Shown here: positions 42,697 to 51,342 of the stretch, piece after piece
Layout: each line of letters begins with the position of its first letter
How positions within the stretch are numbered: the stretch's first letter is position 1
From: Rhizobium sp. L43
GTDB taxonomy: Bacteria > Pseudomonadota > Alphaproteobacteria > Rhizobiales > Rhizobiaceae
Assembly: GCF_002531725.1 (NCBI RefSeq)
Contig: NZ_NWSQ01000014.1
Span: 62,001-126,000, forward strand
Direction of reading: 5' to 3'
DNA length: 64,000 bases
Translations under genes and position numbers: made by a program
The notes under the pieces: model-generated
Told to the model about the DNA's origin: nothing
What the model saw: the letters and a program-made list of their open reading frames with translations, nothing else
Databases searched by the model: none

Positions 42697-44388
42697 TTAT
42701 GCTGCCTCGTCGATCGCCCATTTCCGGAGGATTTTCGCGGCGCGTTCCTCGTTGATCTCGACCATGCGGGAGAGCTTGCGTTCCGGACCTTCCTTGACGC
42801 GGCGGTTGAAGTTGCCGTCGTCGTCGCCGAGGCTGAGCAGATCTTCGGTGCTGTCGAAGCCGAAGTCGGAGCCGAAGCCGTCCATGAGAGCGCCGCCCGG
42901 GGCGCCTGCCGCCGGCGCAAAGTCCGGAAGCTCGAGGCCGGCCGCTTCCGGCGTGGCGTCGCCGAGAACCGAGCTGGAGCCATTGCCGCTGACGCTGCGC
43001 ACCAGAGGCCGCAGGCCCATCCAGACCACCACGAAGGCGACCGCGACGAAGGCCAGCGAGTTGATGATGCCGGCAAGGTTGCGGCTCAGCATGTCCATGA
43101 CGCGGACACCGCCGGTGGCATCTTCGAGCAGCTGGTTCTCGAGGAAGTCCATGGCCGTGACGGTGACGACGTCGCCGCGGTTGGCGTCGATGCCGGCTGC
43201 CGAAGCGACGATGCTCTTCATCTCGGCAACATAGGCGTCCATCTTGGCCTGGTCGGCGGGCTCGCCGACCATCTTGGCGATGCGGCCCTTGTTGACCACC
43301 ACGGCGATCGAAAGCTTCTCGACCTTGTAGCTGTTGCGGGTCGTCGCCGTCGTCTTGCTGTTGATTTCGTAGTTGGTCTGCTCTTCGCGCTTGTCGGATT
43401 TGTCCTCCGATTGAGGTCCGGCGGAACCACCGGCCTCGGGAGCGGCCTGCGGGATGTTCTGCTCGACGGTCGTCGCGCTATCGGACGTCTTCTGCTGCGA
43501 CTGCTGGGCTTCCTTCGTCGAGCGGACCGAGCGTTCGACCTTGGATTCGGGATCGTAGGTGGTTTCCTGGATCTGCTGGGCGTCGGTGTTGAGATCGGCG
43601 GTGACGCTGGAGCGGAAGTTGTCCATGCCGAGGAAGGGTGCCAGCGCCTTGTCGATGTTGGATTCGACTTCCTGCTGAACGTTCTGGACGATGTTGAGCG
43701 AGCGGTTCAGCGAGCTGTTGCTCGCTTCGTCGCCGGATGCCAGCAACTGACCGGCGGAATCGAGGATCGTCACGTCATCGACGTCAAGCCCCGGCACGGC
43801 CGAGGCGACGAGGTGGCGGATCGAGGTGGCGGCACTGCGCCCGGTGGCGGCGCTGGCGCGAATCATGACGGAGGCGGTCGGCTTCTGCTCCTGCTTCCGG
43901 AAGTTCCCGACCTCCGGCATGACGATGTGCACGCGCGCGGCCGTTATACCCGAGATCGACTGGATGGTGCGGGCGATTTCGCCTTCCAGCGCGCGAACTC
44001 GCGTCACCTCCTGCATGAAGGAAGTCAGGCCGAGCGAACCGACATTGTCGAAGAGCTCGTAACCGGCATTGGCGCTGTTCGGCAAGCCGCGCTCGGCAAG
44101 CATCAGGCGGGCCTTGCCCGTCATCCCCGCCGGGACGCTGATGCTGGTGCCGTCGGTGCCGACCTGGAAATTGATGTTGGCTTCGGCAAGCGCCATGCTG
44201 ATCTGGTTGAGATCCGGCGAATCCAGACCGACATAGAGCGTTTCCTGTGCCGGCTTGTTGACGAAAAGGGCGGCCGCAAGGACGATTGCGATGGAGACGG
44301 CACCGACGCCTCCGAGAATCATCAGGCGTGTTCGGCCAAGGGAACCGAAGTTCTTAAAGATCTGAACTAATTGATTTAACAGATTCAT
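42697..44388 (-). CDS. fliF: MS-ring protein FliF
   Basis: A 563-residue FliF of normal length with two membrane helices (about 20-43 and 436-456), periplasmic ring-building modules in between, and a C-terminal cytoplasmic tail (VEINEERAAKILRKWAIDEAA) that binds FliG. Sequences such as ARVHIVMPE and ETLYVGLDSPDLNQI are typical. The ATG at 44388 is preferred over a TTG five codons upstream. It lies 168 bp downstream of cheT, with a repeat in between, so it may have a separate promoter. Confidence 0.96.
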   Translation of the reverse strand: MNLLNQLVQIFKNFGSLGRTRLMILGGVGAVSIAIVLAAALFVNKPAQETLYVGLDSPDLNQISMALAEANINFQVGTDGTSISVPAGMTGKARLMLAERGLPNSANAGYELFDNVGSLGLTSFMQEVTRVRALEGEIARTIQSISGITAARVHIVMPEVGNFRKQEQKPTASVMIRASAATGRSAATSIRHLVASAVPGLDVDDVTILDSAGQLLASGDEASNSSLNRSLNIVQNVQQEVESNIDKALAPFLGMDNFRSSVTADLNTDAQQIQETTYDPESKVERSVRSTKEAQQSQQKTSDSATTVEQNIPQAAPEAGGSAGPQSEDKSDKREEQTNYEINSKTTATTRNSYKVEKLSIAVVVNKGRIAKMVGEPADQAKMDAYVAEMKSIVASAAGIDANRGDVVTVTAMDFLENQLLEDATGGVRVMDMLSRNLAGIINSLAFVAVAFVVVWMGLRPLVRSVSGNGSSSVLGDATPEAAGLELPDFAPAAGAPGGALMDGFGSDFGFDSTEDLLSLGDDDGNFNRRVKEGPERKLSRMVEINEERAAKILRKWAIDEAA

Positions 44389-44456
44389 TCTGTTCTCGCA
44401 CAATCCGTCAAAGACAAAGCAGGCTTATTGCCTCATCTGACGAATAATCGGCGAAA

Positions 44457-44466
44457 CTTGTGCGAG
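44457..44466 (-). promoter_or_regulatory. CTTGTGCGAG motif upstream of fliF
   Basis: CTTGTGCGAG lies about 69 bp upstream of the fliF start and differs by one base from the CTTGCGCGAG form upstream of motB. It fits the set of flagellar upstream motifs, but is the weakest copy. Confidence 0.3.
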
Positions 44467-44471
44467 CGTTT

Positions 44472-44557
44472 CGTAAAGCGCGGGCGGGAGCGAAAGGCTC
44501 CCTGTTTCATGTATGTCGTTATCCCGGAACGGCGGCGCATCGCCAGGCGACATGCAT
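44472..44557. repeat. RIME-like intergenic repeat, copy 3, degenerate module B plus module A
   Basis: GTAAAGCGCGGGCGGGAGCG with AGGCTCCCTG is a degenerate module B. Module A is ATGTATGTCG / CGACATGCAT (44509-44557). The last base of the element is the last base of the cheT stop codon on the minus strand. Confidence 0.65.
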
Positions 44558-44946
44558 CAGAAGAAGTCGAAGTCGCCGGCTGCCTTGCTCAGCGGCTGGG
44601 AGTGGCCGTGGCGTGTGGCGCCGCCCAGCGCCTTCTGCATCTCCGCCAGCTTGACGAGGCTGAGCGCCGTCGCGACGTCGACTGCCCAGCCATGCGGAAT
44701 TTCGCCGGTGATGGTGTCGATGAATTCGGCAAGGCCGCGCGATTTCTGCACGGCGAGATCGATGCCCTGCATGACCTTCATGGCGTCGGGCGAATTGAGG
44801 ATTTCGGCGCCGCCGAGGTCGAGAAGCTGCGGCTCGATGCGCTCGATGAGATAGGCAACATCGTGCAGTTCGGAAACGATGCGCATCAGGATGTCGCTCA
44901 ACGCTTCGACAGGCGCAGGCGGCTCCATCACCGGATTAAATGTCAT
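44557..44946 (-). CDS. cheT: CheT, CheZ-like small chemotaxis protein
   Basis: A 129-residue helical protein, the last gene of the che operon (Orf10/CheT position in S. meliloti). Two long helices (about 13-46 and 51-80) could form a hairpin; the second contains GIDLAVQ, a D-x-x-x-Q motif as in the CheZ and CheX phosphatases. The rest is a short linker and an acidic-aromatic C-terminus (AAGDFDFF). This C-terminal tail resembles the amphipathic CheY-binding peptide of CheZ. Phosphatase activity is not shown by sequence; another known suggestion is a role with CheR. Confidence 0.75.
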   Translation of the reverse strand: MTFNPVMEPPAPVEALSDILMRIVSELHDVAYLIERIEPQLLDLGGAEILNSPDAMKVMQGIDLAVQKSRGLAEFIDTITGEIPHGWAVDVATALSLVKLAEMQKALGGATRHGHSQPLSKAAGDFDFF

Positions 44947-44962
44947 ATGAAAATCCTCGCCA

Positions 44963-45517
44963 TCAAAAAAATTCGATACTGGTCTCGACGGGCTTCGGCG
45001 GAGCGGCGGGGCGCTGCTCGAGAGCGACGGTTCTCTGGGTTTCGGCGCCGGTCAGGGGGTATTGCCGGGCACGACCGGAGACCGGCCAATATTCAAGCTT
45101 GCGTCCATGGTCTCCGCCTGTGGAGGAGCCGACCACCGGAATGCCTTCATCCCTCAGGAACTGCATGGCGAAAGCCGCGTTCTGCTCACCGACATTGGAG
45201 AATGTCGAGATCGTCTTCGCGCCGCCGAAGATCTTTGCCTCCAGCCGGTCGCGCCGGGCGCCCTGCTTCAGGAGACCGTTGATCAGCAGTTCCATCAGAT
45301 GCACGCCGTAACGCGTCGCATCGCCGCCTGATGTCGGCGACGTCGCCGAACCGGGCAGCAGGAAGTGGTTCATGCCGCCGATACCGGCGACAGGATCTCT
45401 GAGGCACGCAGCCACGCACGAGCCGAGAATGGTCGAGAGGACCGCATTCGGATCGCTCAGGACCTTGTACTCGCCCTGAATGATGTGCACGCGGCGGGCT
45501 GCCCCCTCAGTCATCAT
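44963..45517 (-). CDS. cheD: Chemoreceptor glutamine deamidase CheD
   Basis: A 184-residue CheD that deamidates receptor glutamines. The catalytic Cys34 is in STILGSCVAACLRD and His51 in GGMNHFLLPG; MELLINGLLKQGA and AKIFGGA complete the family signature. It overlaps cheY2 by 4 bp and is followed by cheT after 16 bp. Confidence 0.96.
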   Translation of the reverse strand: MMTEGAARRVHIIQGEYKVLSDPNAVLSTILGSCVAACLRDPVAGIGGMNHFLLPGSATSPTSGGDATRYGVHLMELLINGLLKQGARRDRLEAKIFGGAKTISTFSNVGEQNAAFAMQFLRDEGIPVVGSSTGGDHGRKLEYWPVSGRARQYPLTGAETQRTVALEQRPAAPPKPVETSIEFF

Positions 45518-45903
45518 TTCAGGGCTCCAAACACGGCTTCGATGGCCGCTTTCATCTTCTCGATGGTGAACGGCTTGGCGAGCACGTTGTTGGCGCCGAG
45601 CTGGGCCGCCTTCTGCACCAATGCGCGGTCGCCCTGGGCGGTCAGGATGATGAAGGCCGCCTTCTTGGTGTTCGGGTTGGTGCGCACGGCCTGCAGGAAG
45701 CCGATGCCATCCATCTTCGGCATGTTGAAGTCCGAGATCACCAGGTGGTGCGGCTGCTCGGCCATGATCTTCATGCCCTGCTCGCCGTCGCCTGCGGACG
45801 TGATCTGCTTGAAACCGAGCTGGGTCAGCGCGTCGCTGAGCAGCAACCGGCTCGTTACCTGATCATCGACGATCAGAACTTTGATTTTCTCCGCGATCGA
45901 CAT
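45514..45903 (-). CDS. cheY2: Chemotaxis response regulator CheY2
   Basis: A 129-residue single-domain receiver with phospho-acceptor Asp58 (VISDFNMPKMDG), Asp13/Asp14 and the conserved Lys in LAKPF. In S. meliloti CheY2-P acts on the motor and CheY1 drains phosphate back through CheA; by operon position this is CheY2. It lies directly after cheB with zero gap and overlaps cheD. Confidence 0.95.
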   Translation of the reverse strand: MSIAEKIKVLIVDDQVTSRLLLSDALTQLGFKQITSAGDGEQGMKIMAEQPHHLVISDFNMPKMDGIGFLQAVRTNPNTKKAAFIILTAQGDRALVQKAAQLGANNVLAKPFTIEKMKAAIEAVFGALK

Positions 45904-46947
45904 TTATTCGGTCCCTTCCTTTCGGGCGGCTGTCATTTTCAATATTTCCTCACCGATGGCAGACAGCGGCAGCTGCTGCTCAACGGCGCCAAGTTCGTGA
46001 GCAACCCTTGGCATTCCGTAAACGACACAGGTTTTTTCGTTCTGGCCGAGTGTTCTGGCGCCAGCGTGGCGCATTTTCAACAATCCGGCGGCGCCATCGC
46101 GGCCCATTCCGGTCAAAATCACGCCGACGGCGTTGCGGCCTGCCAGTTCCGCCACCGAATCGAACAGCACGTCGACCGATGGGCGGTGACCGTTGACCGG
46201 CGCCCGGTCGACGAGACGGCAGCACGGCGCCGAGGCACCGCTGACCTGGAGGTGACGCTCGCCGCCGGGCGCCAGATAGATCTTGCCGATTTCGAGACGG
46301 GCGCCATCGGTCGCTTCCTGCACCACCGGCGCGCAGAGGCGGTTCAGCCGTTCGGCGAAACTCTTGGTGAAGGTCGGCGGCATATGCTGGGTGATGACGG
46401 TCGGCGGGCAGTTGGCCGGAAACTTCTGCAGCACGGCGATCAGCGCCTCGACGCCGCCGGTCGACGAGCCAATCGCGACGATCTTGCGGCCGACGCGGAA
46501 ATCGGCGACCGAGGGCGGCGGTGCAACGGCGGCAACCGGCTGGGAGAACTGGCGCTGCGTGCGCGCGGCCGCCTTGACCTTCTCGGCGAGGTCGCCGAAT
46601 GGTCTGGGTTCGCCCGGCCCCGGCTTGCCGACGCAATCGAACGCACCGATCTCCAGTGCGGCAAGCGTCGCCTCGGCGCCGCGATGGGTCATGGTGGAGA
46701 CCATGATGACCGGCATCGGACGCAGCGTCATGATCTTTTCGAGGAAATCGAGACCGTTCATGTTCGGCATCTCGATGTCGAGCGTCACCACGTCGGGGTT
46801 CAGCCGCTTGATCGCCTCGCGCGCTTCCAGCGCGTCGCCGGCCTGGCCGATGACGTTGACTTCAGGGTCGGAGCTCAGGACGGCGGTGATCAGCCCGCGC
46901 ATCGTCGGCGAGTCGTCAACAACGAGAACCCTTGCCGGCGCGCTCAT
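45904..46947 (-). CDS. cheB: Chemoreceptor methylesterase CheB
   Basis: A 347-residue CheB with an N-terminal receiver domain (phospho-Asp57 in VTLDIEMPNMNG) and a C-terminal methylesterase domain: Ser162 in GSSTGGVEAL, His188 in ITQHMPP, and the Asp in LTGMGRDGAAG. It removes methyl groups set by CheR. The frame is open further upstream, but ATG 46947 with a GGAGG Shine-Dalgarno overlaps the cheR stop codon (ATGA). Confidence 0.97.
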   Translation of the reverse strand: MSAPARVLVVDDSPTMRGLITAVLSSDPEVNVIGQAGDALEAREAIKRLNPDVVTLDIEMPNMNGLDFLEKIMTLRPMPVIMVSTMTHRGAEATLAALEIGAFDCVGKPGPGEPRPFGDLAEKVKAAARTQRQFSQPVAAVAPPPSVADFRVGRKIVAIGSSTGGVEALIAVLQKFPANCPPTVITQHMPPTFTKSFAERLNRLCAPVVQEATDGARLEIGKIYLAPGGERHLQVSGASAPCCRLVDRAPVNGHRPSVDVLFDSVAELAGRNAVGVILTGMGRDGAAGLLKMRHAGARTLGQNEKTCVVYGMPRVAHELGAVEQQLPLSAIGEEILKMTAARKEGTE

Positions 46948-47852
46948 GCCTTCCTCCCGAGACCTTTGGTCGTATAGCGATAGGTCGTGATGCCGATATT
47001 GTCGAAGACGTGTTTCGCCTCGCCCGACACACGCTCGGAATGGCCGATATAGAGATGGCCGCCCTCCGGCAACAGGCCGGCGAAACGCTGCCAGATCTTC
47101 ATCTGCGTCGGCTCGTCGAAATAGATGACGACGTTGCGGCAGAAGATGACGTCGAACTTGCCCTTGAACGGCCATTGCGCCATCAGGTTCAGCTCATTGT
47201 AGGTGATCAGCCGCTTGACGCGGTCGTCGACCTGGAACTTCCTGCGGCCCTGTACCTCGACTTCGCTGAACCATTGCTTGCGCATCGCCGGCGACACGGT
47301 TTCGAGCGCGTTCTCGTCATAGGCGCCGGCCCTGGCGATCGCCAGGATCTTCGGGTCGATGTCAGTCGCCAGGATCTTGAAGTCGTAATCGGCGACATTC
47401 GGCATCAGCGACAGCACGGTGAGCGCGATCGAATAGGGTTCCTGGCCGTCGGAGGAGGCGGCCGACCAGATGCGCACCCTGCCGCCCGATCTCGCCCGCT
47501 GCAGCAGCTCCGGCAGGACATGGTCGCGCAGGTGGTCGAAATGATGGTTCTCGCGGAAGAAGCGGGTGAAATTGGTCGTCAGATGCGACAGCATCTCGCG
47601 ACGCGGCGCAGCACCGGCCGGCGAAGCGACGAGGTCGCAATATTCCCGGAAACCGGAGAGACCGAGACTGCGGATATGCTTCGACAGGCGCGAATAGACG
47701 AGCGACGCCTTCGTCTCGTTGAGGAAGATGCCGGCATCCGAATAGATCATCGCGGCGATCTCGGTGAGGTCGCGGCGCGTCAGCGGATATTCTCCGCTTG
47801 CCAAGACCTCGTCGGATCCCTGCCTCTGATCTTTTGCGCCCATTACACTCAT
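46944..47852 (-). CDS. cheR: Chemoreceptor methyltransferase CheR
   Basis: A 302-residue CheR with an N-terminal helical domain and a C-terminal SAM-dependent methyltransferase domain: VRIWSAASSDGQEPYSIAL, ILATDIDPKIL, and FDVIFCRNVVIYFDEPTQ. It methylates receptor glutamates. It overlaps cheW and cheB by 4 bp each. Confidence 0.97.
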   Translation of the reverse strand: MSVMGAKDQRQGSDEVLASGEYPLTRRDLTEIAAMIYSDAGIFLNETKASLVYSRLSKHIRSLGLSGFREYCDLVASPAGAAPRREMLSHLTTNFTRFFRENHHFDHLRDHVLPELLQRARSGGRVRIWSAASSDGQEPYSIALTVLSLMPNVADYDFKILATDIDPKILAIARAGAYDENALETVSPAMRKQWFSEVEVQGRRKFQVDDRVKRLITYNELNLMAQWPFKGKFDVIFCRNVVIYFDEPTQMKIWQRFAGLLPEGGHLYIGHSERVSGEAKHVFDNIGITTYRYTTKGLGRKA

Positions 47853-48316
47853 GCGGCTTCGCTTTCGGTCTCGGGAAAGAGGGCTTCAAGTTCGATCAGG
47901 CAGATCATCCGCTTGTCGATGGCGAGTATGCCGCGGGCAAATTGACGCTCGAGCTCGGAGGAGATTTCGGGCGTCGGCTGGACGGTCTCGTCGGTCACCG
48001 TCAGGATATCGGACACGGCGTCGACCAGGAGGCCGACGACCTTGCGCCGGACCTGGGCGACGATGATGACATGACGGGCGGTCGGATCGGCCGGCTTCAT
48101 GCCGAGCCGGGCCGCAAGATCGATGATCGGCAACACCGCGCCGCGCAGGTTGATCACACCCAGCATATAGCCAGGCGAGTGCGGCATCGCGGTCGCCGGG
48201 GTCCAGCCCCGGATCTCACGAACCGACATGATGTTCACGCAAAATTCCTGATCCCCGATGCGGAACGCGATCAGCTCGCGGTCCCCCTCGTTCAGATTTT
48301 TCACGGCGTACGACAT
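47849..48316 (-). CDS. cheW: Chemotaxis coupling protein CheW
   Basis: A 155-residue CheW with the typical double SH3-like fold and conserved NLRGAVLPIIDLAARLG and VVGLLVDAVSDIL segments. It links receptors to CheA. It lies 4 bp after cheA and overlaps cheR by 4 bp. Confidence 0.96.
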   Translation of the reverse strand: MSYAVKNLNEGDRELIAFRIGDQEFCVNIMSVREIRGWTPATAMPHSPGYMLGVINLRGAVLPIIDLAARLGMKPADPTARHVIIVAQVRRKVVGLLVDAVSDILTVTDETVQPTPEISSELERQFARGILAIDKRMICLIELEALFPETESEAA

Positions 48317-48320
48317 TCCC

Positions 48321-50603
48321 TTACCCTACCGCTGCTAACGACATTTCTGCTTTGAGCGACTGGCCGCGCGAGGCGCCGACAACCGCGTCGACATCGAGGA
48401 TGAGAGCGACGCGCCCGTCACCGAGAATGGTGGCGGCGGCAATGCCCGGGACATGGGTGTAGTTGGCTTCCAGGCTCTTGATGACCACCTGGCGCTGACC
48501 CTGGATGGCGTCGACCATCAGGGCGCGCTGGCCGCCGCCTTCGGATTCCACCAGAAGCGCCACGCCCTCGACGGGATTGGCCTGGGTCGCGCGGAAGTTC
48601 AGGATACGGCCGACATCGACCAGCGGGCAGAACGAGTTGCGGATCGAGATCAGCCGGTGGTTGGCGCCGAAGGAATGGATCGCGGCCGCTTCCGGCTGCA
48701 GGGTTTCGACGATCGCCGTCAGCGGCACGACCAGCGTCTGGCCGGCGACTGTCACCACCATGCCGTCGAGGACGGCAAGCGTCAGCGGCAGGCTCATGGT
48801 GAAGACCGAGCCGTGGCCCGGCTTCGAGGTGATGTTGATACGGCCGCCGAGCGCCTGGATCGAACGCTTGACGACGTCCATGCCAACGCCGCGGCCTGAA
48901 ATGTCGGAGATCTTGTCGGCCGTCGAGAAGCCCGGCAGGAAGATCAGGTTGTCGATTTCCTCGTCCGACAGGTTTGAATCGGCCGGGATGAGGTCGTTGT
49001 CGATCGCCTTCTGGCGAACCTTCTCGCGGTTGATGCCGGCGCCGTCATCGGCCAGCTCGATCAGGATGCGTCCCGAACGATGCTTGGCGGTCAGGCGGAC
49101 CGTGCCTTCGGTGTTCTTGCCGGCGGCCGCACGCTTTTCGGGCGTCTCGATGCCGTGGTCGACGGCATTGCGGATCATGTGGGTCAGCGGCTCGGCCAGC
49201 TTGTCGATAACCGTCTTGTCGACTTCGGTGTTTTCACCTTCGGTGATCAGACGGATCGACTTGCCGGTCATGTCGGCGATTTCGCGGACGATACGCGACA
49301 TGCGCTGGAACACCGGCTTCACCGGCTGCGCGCGGATCGCCATGACCGAGTCCTGGATCTCGCGGGTGAGCTGCTGCAGCTCTTCGAGACCCATGTTGAT
49401 CGAGGAGGTGCCGGTCGTGTCGTTCTCGATGACGCTCTGCGACAGCATCGCCTGGTTGATGACCAGCTCGCCGACGAGGTTGATCAGCCGGTCGACACGG
49501 TCGAGATCGACACGGATCGTCTGGCCGGCGCCGGCGGCATTGTTCTGGGCGGCGGCACTTGCAGCGGCCGCCGCGGCGGCTGCCGATTCCTTCTTCTCGA
49601 CGCGAGCGGCGACTGCAGCCATCTGCGTGACATTGGAGGCCGTCTCGGCCGCGGCAACGGCGGCGGCGGTCTCGGCGGCAGAAACCTCTTCCGCTGCGCC
49701 CGCTTCGTCCAGGATCGACAGATCGAAGGGAACCGGCACCATCGGCAGTTCTTCGTTGCTGGTCGCGCCGGCCCGTGCTTCCTCGACAGCCTTCACCGTC
49801 AGTTCGCAATCCCATTCGGCGAATTCGAAGACGGTGCGAATGGCGTCTTCGCCCTTGTCCGTCTTGATCGTGACGTTCCAGAAGAGATAAGCGCCTTCCG
49901 GATCGAGTTCCTCGAGGCCCGGCAGCTCATCCGTATTGCAATAGATGGTCATTTCGCCGAGGCGCGAGAGGTCGCGCAGCAGCAGCGTAGCGTCATTGCC
50001 CTTGGAATAGAGTTCGTAGCGCGGCTTGAAGGTGACTTCATAGGCCGGCAACCCGGCGCCCGCATCGCCCTCGCCGCCAAAATCGTCGAAGGAAAAGGGG
50101 ATCGGCTGGAAGCCGCTGTCGTCGGTCGGTTTGGCGGCCGGCGCCGGAGCGGCCTTGGCCACGGGCTTTGCGGCGGCCTTCGGTGCCGGCGCTTCGGCCG
50201 ATGCCGAGGGAGACGGCAACTCGCCGTTGGCCAGCGCCTCGAGCTCCTTGACCAGGCCGCGGCTGCGGCTTTCATCGACGCTGCCGCCGTCGCGCGCAGC
50301 ATTGGTCAGGTCGGCGAGCACGTCGGCCGACTTCAGCATCACCTTCAGGACGTCCTGATTCGGCTCCAGCTTGTTGGAACGAACGCAATCGAGAGTGGTC
50401 TCGAAAACATGGGCGAAGGCAACCAGATCATCAAGGCCGAAGGCGCCGGCGCCCCCCTTGATCGAATGCACGGCACGGAACACCGCATTGACGGTTTCCG
50501 GATCGCGATCGCCATCATTCATTTTCAGAAGACCGGATTCCAGCTCGGCGAGCTGTTCCTCGCACTCCTGGAAAAAGATCTCTTTGATTTCGTTCATATC
50601 CAT
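48321..50603 (-). CDS. cheA: Chemotaxis histidine kinase CheA
   Basis: A 760-residue CheA. The Hpt domain has the phosphorylated His46 (FRAVHSIKGGAG). A linker rich in Ala/Pro (about 120-180) and a P2-like domain (about 195-270) are followed by another Ala-rich linker, then the dimerisation domain, the HATPase region (IRNAVDHGIETPEKRAAAGK, DDGAGIN, GFSTADKISDISGRGVGMDVV) and the CheW-like C-terminus. The long linker regions differ from E. coli. It follows cheY1 by 17 bp. Confidence 0.97.
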   Translation of the reverse strand: MDMNEIKEIFFQECEEQLAELESGLLKMNDGDRDPETVNAVFRAVHSIKGGAGAFGLDDLVAFAHVFETTLDCVRSNKLEPNQDVLKVMLKSADVLADLTNAARDGGSVDESRSRGLVKELEALANGELPSPSASAEAPAPKAAAKPVAKAAPAPAAKPTDDSGFQPIPFSFDDFGGEGDAGAGLPAYEVTFKPRYELYSKGNDATLLLRDLSRLGEMTIYCNTDELPGLEELDPEGAYLFWNVTIKTDKGEDAIRTVFEFAEWDCELTVKAVEEARAGATSNEELPMVPVPFDLSILDEAGAAEEVSAAETAAAVAAAETASNVTQMAAVAARVEKKESAAAAAAAASAAAQNNAAGAGQTIRVDLDRVDRLINLVGELVINQAMLSQSVIENDTTGTSSINMGLEELQQLTREIQDSVMAIRAQPVKPVFQRMSRIVREIADMTGKSIRLITEGENTEVDKTVIDKLAEPLTHMIRNAVDHGIETPEKRAAAGKNTEGTVRLTAKHRSGRILIELADDGAGINREKVRQKAIDNDLIPADSNLSDEEIDNLIFLPGFSTADKISDISGRGVGMDVVKRSIQALGGRINITSKPGHGSVFTMSLPLTLAVLDGMVVTVAGQTLVVPLTAIVETLQPEAAAIHSFGANHRLISIRNSFCPLVDVGRILNFRATQANPVEGVALLVESEGGGQRALMVDAIQGQRQVVIKSLEANYTHVPGIAAATILGDGRVALILDVDAVVGASRGQSLKAEMSLAAVG

Positions 50604-50620
50604 AGGAGCAAATCCTGGGT

Positions 50621-50986
50621 TTAAGCGGTTACACGCTCAATGGCATCGATCAGCTTGGCCGGGTCGAAAGGCTTGACGATCCAGCCCGTGGCGCCAGCCT
50701 GGCGGGCGCGGTTCTTCTTTTCCGCGTCGCTTTCGGTGGTCAGGACCAGGATCGGGATCGCCCGATATTTCTCGTTGCGGCGCACACCTTCGATGAAGCC
50801 GAAGCCGTCGAGACGCGGCATGTTGATGTCGGTCACGATGACGTCGGGATTGGACTCTTCGAGAACCTCGAGGCCCTCGACGCCGTCTTCCGCCTGGATC
50901 GTCTCGAAGCCGGCATTGTTCAGCGTCACGAGAAGCATGTTTCGGATGGTGCGGGAATCATCCACGGTAAGAACTTTTTTCTTCAT
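50621..50986 (-). CDS. cheY1: Chemotaxis response regulator CheY1 (phosphate sink)
   Basis: A 121-residue receiver domain with phospho-acceptor Asp53 (VTDINMPRLDG), Asp9/Asp10 and Lys in WIVKPFDP. In S. meliloti CheY1 acts as a phosphate sink rather than binding the motor; by position here it should do the same. It overlaps cheS by 4 bp and lies upstream of cheA. Confidence 0.95.
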   Translation of the reverse strand: MKKKVLTVDDSRTIRNMLLVTLNNAGFETIQAEDGVEGLEVLEESNPDVIVTDINMPRLDGFGFIEGVRRNEKYRAIPILVLTTESDAEKKNRARQAGATGWIVKPFDPAKLIDAIERVTA

Positions 50987-51279
50987 TGCCGAATCTCCTT
51001 GGCAAGCAGGTGATCAATATTGACGCCCACCAGCTGCATGGTTTTCTGAAATGCGTCGGACACCTTGGAGAAGGTGAATGGCTGCTTGTCCTGCTCCCAG
51101 GTCTTCTCGGCGGACATCAGAACCTGGGCACAAAGAGTGCCGATCCGCTCGACGCCCGAGGCGTCGATCGAAAGACCGCTGCCGCGCAGCGAGAGGAGTT
51201 TGTCGCGCAAGGCGGAGGCCTCGTTGAGGTCGAGCACCGCTGTCAAATCCAGCGTCTTGCCACTCTTCTTTGCTACCAT
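50983..51279 (-). CDS. cheS: CheS, STAS-domain chemotaxis protein
   Basis: A 98-residue STAS-like protein (TLDLTAVLDLNEASALRDKLLSLRGSGLSIDASGVERIGTLCAQVL). In S. meliloti the equivalent protein binds CheA and speeds up loss of phosphate from CheY1. The residue at the usual regulatory Ser position of STAS domains appears as Thr (ERIGTLCAQ). It is the second gene of the che operon, after icpA. Confidence 0.85.
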   Translation of the reverse strand: MVAKKSGKTLDLTAVLDLNEASALRDKLLSLRGSGLSIDASGVERIGTLCAQVLMSAEKTWEQDKQPFTFSKVSDAFQKTMQLVGVNIDHLLAKEIRQ

Positions 51280-51342
51280 CAGCTTTTCCTTGTCCCCTTG
51301 TCCCCGGCCCGAGAAGACGAGCTGAAGTGATAATCCGATAGG

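Noticed and set aside
49080..50624. A 514-residue open frame on the plus strand
   Set aside because: It is antisense to cheA, with no recognisable domain; codon bias belongs to cheA.
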